A program made the position numbers and the translations under genes. The notes under the pieces were generated by a model, which made no database searches, was not told where the DNA came from, and was given only the letters and a program-made list of their open reading frames with translations. 64,000 nucleotides of DNA from Candidatus Aminicenantota bacterium. Lineage in GTDB: Bacteria; Acidobacteriota; Aminicenantia; Aminicenantales; Aminicenantaceae. This document shows positions 36,271 to 44,149 of this stretch, piece after piece. The first letter of the stretch is position 1. Every line of letters begins with the position of its first letter. Location of the stretch: NCBI GenBank assembly GCA_016927475.1, contig JAFGMO010000067.1, positions 1 through 64,000 of the forward strand, read 5' to 3'.

Positions 36271-37526
36271 CGGCGAAATCCCCGGTTTCGGTCGGCCTGG
36301 TCGGAATCGGCGGAATGGGATTTTATTACCTCAAATCCCTGCTGGAAGATTTTTCCCCCGGAGAGATCGAGCTTGTGGGAGTGGTTGATCCTTACCCTGA
36401 AGCCTGCGGCCTTTTCTCGCGGCTGCGGCCGCAAAACATTCCCGTTTTTTCCACCGTCGGAAGCTTATACGAGAAGATCCCTTACATCGACCTTGTGGTC
36501 ATCGCCTCGCCCATTGCCTGTCATGTTCCCCAGGCCTGTGCGGCCCTTGAGCAGGGAAGTTTTGTTCTTTGTGAAAAGCCCATCGGGGCATTGATCCAGG
36601 ATGCCGACCGTCTTATCCGGACGAAAAACCAATGCGGCCGCTGGGTGAATATCGGATATCAGTGGTCTTATTCTCAAGCCATACAATCACTGAAGAGAGA
36701 CATTTTACGGGGCGATTTCGGAGCACCTGTAAAGGGAAAGACCCTTTGTTTCTGGCCGAGAGGGTTTGAATATTACAAACGCTGCGCCTGGGCGGGAAGA
36801 CAGCGGAATAACAACGGTGACTGGGTTTTGGACAGTCCGGCCAACAATGCTATGGCCCATTTTCTCCACAACCTTTTTTATCTTTTAGGAAGCGAAACCG
36901 GAACCAGTGCTCAGCCGGTTGAAATGACGGCCGAGATTTACCGGGCCTATTCCATCGAAAATTATGACACCGTGGCCTGCCGGGCTATTACCGCCGAAGG
37001 ATACGAGGTGCTTTTTTTCGCTTCCCATGTTTCCGCCGCGGAGAAGGGGCCCATCTTCAGGCTTGATTTCGAGAAAGCAGCCGTTTTTTTTGATGTGTCG
37101 GAGGGGGGGATCACGGCCCGATATCAAACGGGAAAGACAAAGACTTATGACTCCCCCGATGACGATCCGCACATGCTCAAGCTTTTCACATCCGTCAAAG
37201 GGGTCAGAAAATCCGGGGAAATTCTCTGCGGCCCGGAAGCTGCCCGTTCTCAGACCCTCTGCGTGAACGGTATCCAGGAATCCGTGGAAGATATCGTGGT
37301 TTTCCCGAAGTCCAAAGTCGTCATGGAAAAGGACCGGTCTTGGGTTAACGGACTGGGTGAAGTTTTTTATGAGGCTTATGATAAAGGGATCCTTCCTTCG
37401 GAAACCGGTTGTTCCTGGGCCAAACAGGGACGTCCCGTTAGCTTAAAAAACTACACCTTTTTTCCCGGCGGGCATCCGCAGGGTGGAAAAAAATCTGAAA
37501 AAATCAGAAACCGATCTCTTGAATGA
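36267..37526 (+). CDS. Gfo/Idh/MocA-family NAD(P)-dependent sugar oxidoreductase
   Basis: This is a 419-residue protein. The N-terminal Rossmann motif is VGLVGIGGMGFYYLKSL and the family signature follows as VLCEKPIGALIQDADRLI, with the conserved EKP lysine. The C-terminal half is the alpha/beta dimer domain. It starts with GTG 36267 inside the mannosidase stop codon, after an AAGGAGG. Coupling to a GH38 enzyme suggests it acts on mannose-derived or modified sugars, for example by transient oxidation as in GH4/GH109-type chemistry. The exact substrate is unknown. Confidence 0.88.
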   Translation: MTAKSPVSVGLVGIGGMGFYYLKSLLEDFSPGEIELVGVVDPYPEACGLFSRLRPQNIPVFSTVGSLYEKIPYIDLVVIASPIACHVPQACAALEQGSFVLCEKPIGALIQDADRLIRTKNQCGRWVNIGYQWSYSQAIQSLKRDILRGDFGAPVKGKTLCFWPRGFEYYKRCAWAGRQRNNNGDWVLDSPANNAMAHFLHNLFYLLGSETGTSAQPVEMTAEIYRAYSIENYDTVACRAITAEGYEVLFFASHVSAAEKGPIFRLDFEKAAVFFDVSEGGITARYQTGKTKTYDSPDDDPHMLKLFTSVKGVRKSGEILCGPEAARSQTLCVNGIQESVEDIVVFPKSKVVMEKDRSWVNGLGEVFYEAYDKGILPSETGCSWAKQGRPVSLKNYTFFPGGHPQGGKKSEKIRNRSLE

Positions 37527-39200
37527 TGTGCTTGGCCCCTGAAAATTTTTCCGTGATAAACAGCACGTAGCGGATATCGACACTGATCGTCCGCTGCAGC
37601 TCCGGTATTTCCAGGTAATCAGCGGTAACGCTTTCATAGGTCATATCAAAGATAATGCCGGTCTGTTCGCCTTTGGCATTGAAGGTCGGCGACCCGGAGT
37701 TTCCGCCGGTAACGCTGGTTGTATTCAAGAAGCAGGCTGGAATATCGTTGAGACCTGTATCCATGTAGCGTCCGAAATCCTTATCCGCATGGAGCTCCTT
37801 TAATTTTTCCGGAACCGAAAAAGGAAAGGTGCCGGTTTCTTTTTCGATTACGCCGCCCAGAGAGGTTTGAGGAAGATAATAAACTGCATCCCTGGGTGAA
37901 TAACCGTCGATATAACCGTAAGTGAATCGAATCGTTCCGTTGGCATCGGGAGCAATCCGGTTTTCTTTCTGCAAAAGAAGGCCTTTGAGGTATCGTTTTT
38001 TGAGTTCCTGTCGCTCCATTTGCAAAGCCCGGTTTGTGTCCCTCATATCTTTTTGCTCTTTTTCTAATTCAGCCGCCAGATCCAGCATGGGATCGCCCAG
38101 ATTCGGCAGCTCCTCGGGCGTTTTTTGGAGGTATTCCAGCCTCTTTTGAACATCGGCTACCGTAGTCTTTTCATACAGGTTGTCAACAAAGCTATCAACG
38201 GCTTCGGATGATTTCTGAGAAATAAGATTTTTAAACGCGGAGGAATGCTTTCTAGGGGATAGTCAAAGAGCTTCTTGAGCTGGTGTTTTAAAAAAGCCCT
38301 GTCTACGTCCGGGTCATAGCTTCTTTCGGCAAGCTGAATGCGCATTTTGATGTAGGGCAGATTGCGTTCCTGATAAGCGGGTTCCCGCTCCATGTCGGGT
38401 TTTTGTCTTTCTGTGGCTGTCCTGTAGACGGTGTAAGCCTGGGAAAGAAGCGATGAGCCGAGGTAAGCGCTTGTCACCTGGCCTATGAGGCGGTTCCGGG
38501 TGGCGAATTCCTTGTATTTATCCATGAAATTTTCGATGCCGGATAAAACAGAGCCGAATTTTTCCCTTCGTTCAGGATTTTTATTTACCCATTCCTGAAA
38601 ATTTTTCTCTGCGGCCATTTTTTTCGAGAGAAGGCCTGTTTTTTTGACGCCTTCCAGCTTGCCCTGGTAATTTTTCAGTCCGTTGTTCAATCCTTTGATG
38701 ATTCCGGCGTATTTGATCTGAACCTTGCGGTTGTCTTTACCCGCTTCTTCGAAAAAGTTTATGACGTCGGCGTAAAGGTCCAGCCGTTTTTTCATGTTAT
38801 CCAGGTCGAGATTGAGCTCGGCGATGGTATGATTCCGGTAGGTTCTCCCCGGATAGCCCATAACGAAAGAAAAATCCCTTTTCTGAAAACCTTCCAGAGA
38901 TATTTTCAGGTAAGATTTGGGGCGGTAGGGTACGTTATCCGGGCTATGGTCGACGCCGATATTATCCGGAGAAACGTATGCCCTAAGGAAGGTAAAATCA
39001 CAGGTGTGACGGGGCCACATCCAGTTGTCGATGTCCCCTCCAAAATTACCCAGGGACCGTGGAGGCGCATAAACGATGCGAATGTCCTTGATCCGTTTGA
39101 AGCAGAAGAGGTAATACTGGTTTCCACTGTACATCTCCGAAACGACGGCCCTAATGTCCGGACCCTCTTTTTCCGCTTCGGCGATTGGAAAATCCATCAT
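37504..39200 (-). pseudogene. Broken S46 dipeptidyl-peptidase gene (5-prime truncated and frameshifted)
   Basis: Two reading frames together encode most of an S46 (DPP7/DPP11) peptidase homologous to the intact copy at 60974-63130. Frame one carries IKDIRIVYAPPRSLGNFGG to about FDYPLESIPPRLK. At the run of five T at about 38227-38231 (A on the coding strand) the frame is lost. Adding one base restores LKNLISQKSSEAVDSF and leads on to the second frame with the catalytic Ser in TGGNSGSP. About 170 N-terminal residues, including the catalytic His motif, are missing because the UroD-family gene occupies that position. The residue matching DPP specificity position 673 is Met. The frameshift alone could be an assembly error; the truncation could not easily be. 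Confidence 0.8.
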
Positions 39201-39321
39201 AGTACAGCTTACGGAAAATTTCAAAATACATTCAAGGATTTGACAAGGCTGTTTTTTGAAAAACTTTCTGTGCAAAGCTTTACAATCTATGGGGTGGGTT
39301 TTACAATATTCAGCCTGTCCC

Positions 39322-40353
39322 ATGAATTCACGCGAATTGGTCATCCGCACCCTGTCATTTCAGCATTCCGGCCGTATTCCCAGGCATAAATGGATTCTTC
39401 CCTGGGCCGAACGTCACCATGCTGCTTGGGTCAAGCGTCTTCAGAGGGAATTTCCCGATGATATCACCACTGCGCCGGCGGCTTACCGCCTTAACACGGG
39501 GGAAAAAGGCGGCAAATATCAAGCCGGTACCTATGTGGATGCATGGGGATGCACCTTCTCCAATCCGGAAGACGGCATCATGGGATTGGTCAAAACTCCG
39601 CTTATTGCAGACTGGAACGAACTGTCTTCTTTTCGAGCGCCTGATGTTCTCTTGGATGTTGACCGGGAAAAAGTGAACCGTTTCTGCCGGTCGCAAAAAA
39701 AATTCGTGCTCAGCGGGACGTTGATCAGGCCTTTTGAACGCCTTCAGTTTATTCGTACGATGGAACAGGCTTTGATGGACCTTTTGGAGGAACCTCCAGA
39801 GCTTCTCGAACTTTTGGAAAAAATCCACCAATTTTACATGAAAGAGGCGGAAGCTTGGGCGCGGACGGATATCGATGCCCTTTATCTCATGGATGACTGG
39901 GGAACACAGCATGGTCTTTTGGTTTCTCCGGATGTCTTCCGCAGGTTTTTTCTTCCCATGTACCGTGATTACGTGGAAATTGCCCGTCAATACGGAAAGT
40001 GGGTTTTTATGCATTCAGACGGTTTTATTCTGGATGTCATTCCGGACCTGATCGATGCCGGGGTTCATGCCTTGAATTCCCAGGTGTTTTGCATGGGTGT
40101 CGAAGAGCTCGGAGAAAAGTTTCGGGGAAAGATCACTTTCTGGGGGGAAGTCGACCGCCAACGGATTTTACCCTATGGCAGCCGAAAAGAAGTCAAAGAA
40201 GCCGTACAGGCCGTGATGCGGTATCTATATGCCCAGGGAGGAGTGATTGCCCAGAGCGAGTTTGGTCCCGGAGCCCGGCCGGAGAATGTATACCATGTTT
40301 TTGAAACCTGGTCGGCCATACCGCCAAAAAAGAATGTAAAACCAAAGAAATAG
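39322..40353 (+). CDS. Uroporphyrinogen decarboxylase-family protein (UroD/MtaA-like)
   Basis: This is a 343-residue TIM-barrel protein with UroD-family segments: the N-terminal RIPRHKWILPW, the central DDWGTQHGLLVSP, VFMHSDGFILDVIP and the later FWGEVDRQRILP. It differs from haem-pathway HemE, and no other porphyrin genes are nearby. Family members of this type are frequent in sugar-catabolism clusters and corrinoid methyl-transfer systems, so either role is open. ATG 39322 is chosen because the family N-terminus begins there; the upstream TTG has no ribosome-binding site. Its 5-prime end occupies the place of the lost start of the neighbouring S46 pseudogene. Confidence 0.82.
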   Translation: MNSRELVIRTLSFQHSGRIPRHKWILPWAERHHAAWVKRLQREFPDDITTAPAAYRLNTGEKGGKYQAGTYVDAWGCTFSNPEDGIMGLVKTPLIADWNELSSFRAPDVLLDVDREKVNRFCRSQKKFVLSGTLIRPFERLQFIRTMEQALMDLLEEPPELLELLEKIHQFYMKEAEAWARTDIDALYLMDDWGTQHGLLVSPDVFRRFFLPMYRDYVEIARQYGKWVFMHSDGFILDVIPDLIDAGVHALNSQVFCMGVEELGEKFRGKITFWGEVDRQRILPYGSRKEVKEAVQAVMRYLYAQGGVIAQSEFGPGARPENVYHVFETWSAIPPKKNVKPKK

Positions 40354-40404
40354 AGATTTAAAAAGGGGGACGCCCATTAGAAGATCATTGTCAAGAGAAA
40401 AGAC

Positions 40405-40433
40405 TTCACCCTAGATAAATTTCCTTATACAAT
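40405..40433 (+). promoter_or_regulatory. Candidate promoter for the structured RNA or the kinase leader
   Basis: TTCACC (40405-40410), a 17-nt spacer, then TACAAT (40428-40433), giving a predicted start near 40440, just before the hairpin series. The -35 box matches consensus at four of six positions. Confidence 0.35.
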
Positions 40434-40439
40434 ATATAG

Positions 40440-40560
40440 GCGGTAACGTTGGGGACTCTGATGCGCCCTAGTTTTCAGAGCCTTGGTTGCAGAGACATCT
40501 GCACCAGACACCCATCTGGATGAAGGCAGCGGGGCTGCCTTTGACGCTGATGGCGTCCTC
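40440..40560 (+). ncRNA. Candidate structured non-coding RNA or 5-prime leader
   Basis: Five consecutive perfect stems lie within about 100 nt: CTCTGA/TCAGAG (40456-40480), TGCAGA/TCTGCA with a GACA loop (40488-40503), CCAGA/TCTGG (40504-40519), AAGGCAGC/GCTGCCTT with a 3-nt loop (40523-40541) and GACGC/GCGTC (40543-40557). Spacing between stems is 0-7 nt. The segment follows a promoter-like sequence and is GC-richer than its flanks. It matches no riboswitch, SRP RNA, tmRNA or RNase P sequence I recognise. It may be a free small RNA or part of the kinase mRNA leader. Confidence 0.4.
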
Positions 40561-40589
40561 AGTGCTTATTGAAAAAGCTGGCATCAACT

Positions 40590-40619
40590 CAGATTCAACA
40601 CAGATTCAACACAGATTCT
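40590..40619. repeat. Short tandem repeat of CAGATTCAACA
   Basis: Two perfect copies of CAGATTCAACA (40590-40600 and 40601-40611) are followed by a partial third (CAGATTCTA). It lies between the hairpin series and the kinase gene. It could be a tandem binding site or a replication slippage product. Confidence 0.7.
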
Positions 40620-40768
40620 ACTTTGACTTGAGGTTTTGCTTGTGCTATATATTTCAGACGAAAAGGTTATTCTCATTTAGTATTTGTGGAGAAAAAGAAG
40701 GTGGTTCCCTTTTGTGGTCGTGTTGCGTATTTTGATGAAAAAAACGCTCGAGTATTACGGAAGAAATA

Positions 40769-42511
40769 ATGAAGGAAAAAAAACTTTCCACCGCTTTATT
40801 TGTTGATGGTTTATCGGAAGCAGAGCTTAAAGAAATCGCTGTCCGCATCAAACTAATCTCCGAGATCGGGCATAAAACAACAGCAATCCTGGACCTGGAT
40901 GAGCTGCTTCCCCAGGCTTTGGGTCTCATCAGCAGGACTTTTTCCTACTACAATATGAGTATTTTTTTAAGAGAAGGAGAATACATTATCCTCAAAACAG
41001 CCACACGGCCTGAACATGCGAAGCTGGTGGATAAACTCCGGTTTAAGGTGGGAAAAGAGGGTATCACAGGCTGGGTGGCGGAAAAGGGGAAAGCCGTTAT
41101 CGTCGAGGATGTCAGGGAAGATAAACGCTATAAAGCAGGATTTTCCTATGCCAAAACACGTTCCGAGATTTCCGTCCCGATTCGTTATGAAAAAAGTATC
41201 ATCGGAGTGCTCGATGCCCAAAGCCGTTCTTGCGGAGCTTTTTCACAAAACGACCTTTTTACTCTGAAGACCCTGGCTGACCAACTTGCCGTGGCCATTG
41301 AAAACGCCAAGCTTTTCTCTCAAGTTATTCATGAAGGCGGACGAAGACGCAAAGCGGATGCAGCCCTGAAAAAAAGTGAATCGCGATACAAGTCTTTGGT
41401 CGATCATCTTCCGGTAGGGGTTTACCGGTCTACTCCTGATGGAAGAATTATTGAGGCCAACCAGACTCTGGCTCATATTCTCGGTTATAAGCGGGTAGAT
41501 GATCTCATGGAGGTCAATGTCCGGGATCTTTATGTTCGAAAGGAAGAGCGGAACAAAAATCTTCAACAGCTCGACAAGTCCATTACCGGTTTCCACGAGC
41601 CACAGCTTCGGCGGAAGGACAAAAAAAAAATATGGGTCAGGGATTATTCCCGGGCCGTTTGCGATCTTAAGGGAAATACCGTTTTTTATGACGGCATCCT
41701 GGTGGATATTACAGAGAGAAGACTGGCTCAAGCACGCCTTCAGACAGTGCTTAAAGAGCTGGAACGTTCGAACGCCGAGCTTCAGCAGTTCGCTTATGTG
41801 GCTTCCCACGACCTTCAGGAACCGCTTCGAATGGTGGCCAGTTATGTGCGGCTTCTGTCCCGGCGATACAAAGGCAAGCTGGATAAAGACGCCGAAGAAT
41901 TTATATGGTTCGCCGAGGAAGGTGCCACCCGGATGAAACAGATGATCAGTGACCTGCTCGATTATTCGCGCGTCGGAACCCGGGGAAAGGTTTTTAAACT
42001 TCTGAAGGCCAAAGACCTGCTCCCCCAGGTCTTGGATAATCTTAAGGTTTCCCTGGAAGAGAGTGAGGCGGAAGTGAAGGCCGGTCCTATGCCGGAATTT
42101 TATGGTGATGAAACCCAAATAATCCGGCTTTTTCAAAACCTCATTGTGAATGCCGTAAAGTTTCGAAGTTCGCGGCCGTTGAAGATTAACATCAAAGCCG
42201 AACGTTTAACAAACGAATGGAAGTTTTCCGTCGAAGATAACGGAATCGGCATTTCTCCGGAATATTTCGACCGCATATTTTTGATTTTTCAGCGGCTCCA
42301 TACCCGGAAGGATTATCCCGGTACGGGCATCGGTTTGGCCATTTGTAAACGTATCGTCGAAAGACATGAAGGAAAGATATGGGTGGAATCCCAGCCTGGA
42401 AAAGGAAGCCGGTTTATGTTTACCATTAAGGACTTAGGTCCGAATGGAAAAATGATCGATGAAGACGAACGCAACCTATTTCTGGAGGAAAATTCAATAG
42501 GAAAAGTTTAA
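40769..42511 (+). CDS. Cytoplasmic GAF-PAS sensor histidine kinase
   Basis: This is a 580-residue protein with no membrane segments. A GAF domain spans about 30-175 ([27 protein letters not shown]), a PAS domain about 200-320 ([20 protein letters not shown]), and a HisKA domain about 330-400 with the phospho-His in [13 protein letters not shown] near residue 349. The HATPase domain spans about 440-560 ([35 protein letters not shown]). This SHDLQEPLR class usually phosphorylates stand-alone Rcp1-type receivers, and one is encoded 68 nt downstream. The sensed ligand is unknown. Confidence 0.93.
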   Translation: MKEKKLSTALFVDGLSEAELKEIAVRIKLISEIGHKTTAILDLDELLPQALGLISRTFSYYNMSIFLREGEYIILKTATRPEHAKLVDKLRFKVGKEGITGWVAEKGKAVIVEDVREDKRYKAGFSYAKTRSEISVPIRYEKSIIGVLDAQSRSCGAFSQNDLFTLKTLADQLAVAIENAKLFSQVIHEGGRRRKADAALKKSESRYKSLVDHLPVGVYRSTPDGRIIEANQTLAHILGYKRVDDLMEVNVRDLYVRKEERNKNLQQLDKSITGFHEPQLRRKDKKKIWVRDYSRAVCDLKGNTVFYDGILVDITERRLAQARLQTVLKELERSNAELQQFAYVASHDLQEPLRMVASYVRLLSRRYKGKLDKDAEEFIWFAEEGATRMKQMISDLLDYSRVGTRGKVFKLLKAKDLLPQVLDNLKVSLEESEAEVKAGPMPEFYGDETQIIRLFQNLIVNAVKFRSSRPLKINIKAERLTNEWKFSVEDNGIGISPEYFDRIFLIFQRLHTRKDYPGTGIGLAICKRIVERHEGKIWVESQPGKGSRFMFTIKDLGPNGKMIDEDERNLFLEENSIGKV

Positions 42512-42579
42512 TTTTTGAAGGATGGTTTCCGGCAGGAAACTTAAACAGACATTCGCACGTTCTAAAAAGAGGTGGAAAT

Positions 42580-43020
42580 ATGGAATACAGCCTGCGGCCG
42601 ATCGAAATTTTGCTGGTAGAGGATAATCCCGGCGATGTCCGGTTGATGATGGAGGCTTTAAAAGACTGTAAGGTTCAGAACCATATTCATGTTGTGGAGG
42701 ACGGGGCCGAAGCCCTGGATTTTATTTTTCGAAAGAAAGCGTATAAGGATGCTCCGCGCCCTGACCTTATCCTCCTTGATTTAAACCTTCCCAAAAAAGA
42801 CGGCCGTGAGGTGTTGGCTGAAATCAAGAAGAACGACAGCCTCAAGCGTATCCCCGTTGTTATCTTGACGGCTTCAAACGCCGAAAAAGACATTCTCAAG
42901 GCCTATGACTTGAATGCCAATTGTTATATCACCAAACCGGTCGACCTGGACCAATTCATCAATGTCGTCAAATCCATCGAAAATTTCTGGCTTTGTGTGG
43001 TTATGCTTCCCAAAGATTAA
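42580..43020 (+). CDS. Rcp1-type single-domain response regulator
   Basis: This 146-residue protein is only a receiver domain. It has the acidic pocket [10 protein letters not shown] near the N-terminus, the phospho-acceptor Asp in [13 protein letters not shown], Thr in VVILTAS and Lys in YITKPVDL. It lacks any output domain, so it likely relays phosphate or regulates by protein contact. It lies between the histidine kinase and a receiver-GGDEF protein, suggesting a relay to c-di-GMP synthesis. AGAGGTGG lies upstream of the ATG. Confidence 0.93.
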   Translation: MEYSLRPIEILLVEDNPGDVRLMMEALKDCKVQNHIHVVEDGAEALDFIFRKKAYKDAPRPDLILLDLNLPKKDGREVLAEIKKNDSLKRIPVVILTASNAEKDILKAYDLNANCYITKPVDLDQFINVVKSIENFWLCVVMLPKD

Positions 43021-43111
43021 AATCGGACTGGAAAAATAAGCAAATTGGTTGTATGATAGAATCAAGTTTAAAAAAATACTTTTTTCTGAGGAATGATTTG
43101 GGGTGGGAACT

Positions 43112-44017
43112 ATGACCGCACAGCCTCTCAAACCTCAAAATATTGATGTCATTCGTGTCCTTCTGATCGAGGATAATCCCGGCGACGCCCGATTGATACG
43201 GGAAATGCTTTCAGAAGCGGAAGATTTTTCCTTTTTTCTGGAGTGTATCGACCGTATATCCACCAGCTTCGAGCGGTTGTCCGAGGAGGATTACGATGTT
43301 ATCCTCCTTGACTTGTCTCTTCCGGACAGCCATGGATTTGAAACCTTTACCAAAATCCATTCCCAGCAGCCGGATGTTCCCATCATTGTCCTGACTGGAA
43401 TCGATGACAAAAACCTGGGACGGAAGGCCGTCCAAAAAGGGGCCCAGGATTACCTGGTCAAGGGCCGGGTGGAACCCAACCTTCTTTCCCGTTCAATCCT
43501 CTATGCTATCGACCGGCAGCGGATGATAAAAAGGTTAAGAAGCCTTTCTCTTAAGGATAACCTGACAGGTCTTTTTAATCGCCGAGGATTTTTATCCATG
43601 GCCGAGCAACAGTTGAGGATGGCAGACCGTTTAGGCGGGGAGATGGTGCTCTTTTTCGCTGATTTTGACAATTTGAAAGACATCAATGACAGCCTCGGTC
43701 ATCATCATGGAGACCTGGCCTTGATCGAGATTGCTGAGATTCTCCGTACCACCTTCCGCCAATCAGATATCATCGGCCGGATCGGGGGTGATGAATTCGC
43801 CATCCTGATCATCAAATCTTCCAAGATGAAAGCGGAAATCTTGGTCCAGAGATTGGAAGAAAAGCTGGTCTACAGAAACGCGGAAAAGGGCCGTAAATAC
43901 ACGTTGTCTTTGAGTATCGGCATGTCGCTTTTTGATCCCAAAAAACCCCAAAAAATTCATGAACTTCTCAACCTGGCCGATCGAGAAATGTACGAGCAAA
44001 AGCGGAGCAAAAAATAA
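43112..44017 (+). CDS. Receiver-GGDEF diguanylate cyclase
   Basis: This is a 301-residue protein. The receiver domain (residues 1-125) has LLIEDNPGDARLI, the phospho-Asp in VILLDLSLPDSHG, and DYLVKGRV. A GGDEF domain follows (about 145-298) with DNLTGLFNRRGFL, ADFDNLKDINDSLGHHHGD and the intact catalytic GGDEF near residue 225. It would make c-di-GMP when phosphorylated. An inhibitory RxxD site is not obvious upstream of GGDEF (GRIGGDEF). ATG 43112 is preferred over GTG 43103 because GGGTGGG lies just before it. It ends the kinase-receiver-cyclase set. Confidence 0.93.
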   Translation: MTAQPLKPQNIDVIRVLLIEDNPGDARLIREMLSEAEDFSFFLECIDRISTSFERLSEEDYDVILLDLSLPDSHGFETFTKIHSQQPDVPIIVLTGIDDKNLGRKAVQKGAQDYLVKGRVEPNLLSRSILYAIDRQRMIKRLRSLSLKDNLTGLFNRRGFLSMAEQQLRMADRLGGEMVLFFADFDNLKDINDSLGHHHGDLALIEIAEILRTTFRQSDIIGRIGGDEFAILIIKSSKMKAEILVQRLEEKLVYRNAEKGRKYTLSLSIGMSLFDPKKPQKIHELLNLADREMYEQKRSKK

Positions 44018-44149
44018 TTTTTTTCCGGGCCATTTGTTTTATGAACCTTTTTTTATGAATATTAGGTGCCGGATTTTAACCTGCACAAAAACTTGTGGAT
44101 GACTTAGGCTAAATGGAAGAAAAGATCTCACCTTCAAAAGAGCGTTATC

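Larger units (their letters stand above)
40354..40768. other. 415-nt intergenic region containing a structured segment
   Basis: The gap between the UroD-family gene and the histidine kinase holds a candidate promoter (40405-40433), five back-to-back hairpins (40456-40557) and an 11-bp tandem repeat (40590-40619). The last 150 nt are AT-rich leader sequence for the kinase gene. No protein-coding gene is supported. Confidence 0.6.

Noticed and set aside
39240..39286. Promoter of the UroD-family gene
   Set aside because: TTGACA at 39240 has no -10 box at the right distance, and TACAAT at 39281 pairs only with TTGAAA at a 19-nt spacing.
40440..40560. c-di-GMP (GEMM) riboswitch, 6S RNA or SRP RNA
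   Set aside because: The conserved GEMM core, the 6S central bubble with its long rod, and the SRP domain IV sequence are all missing.
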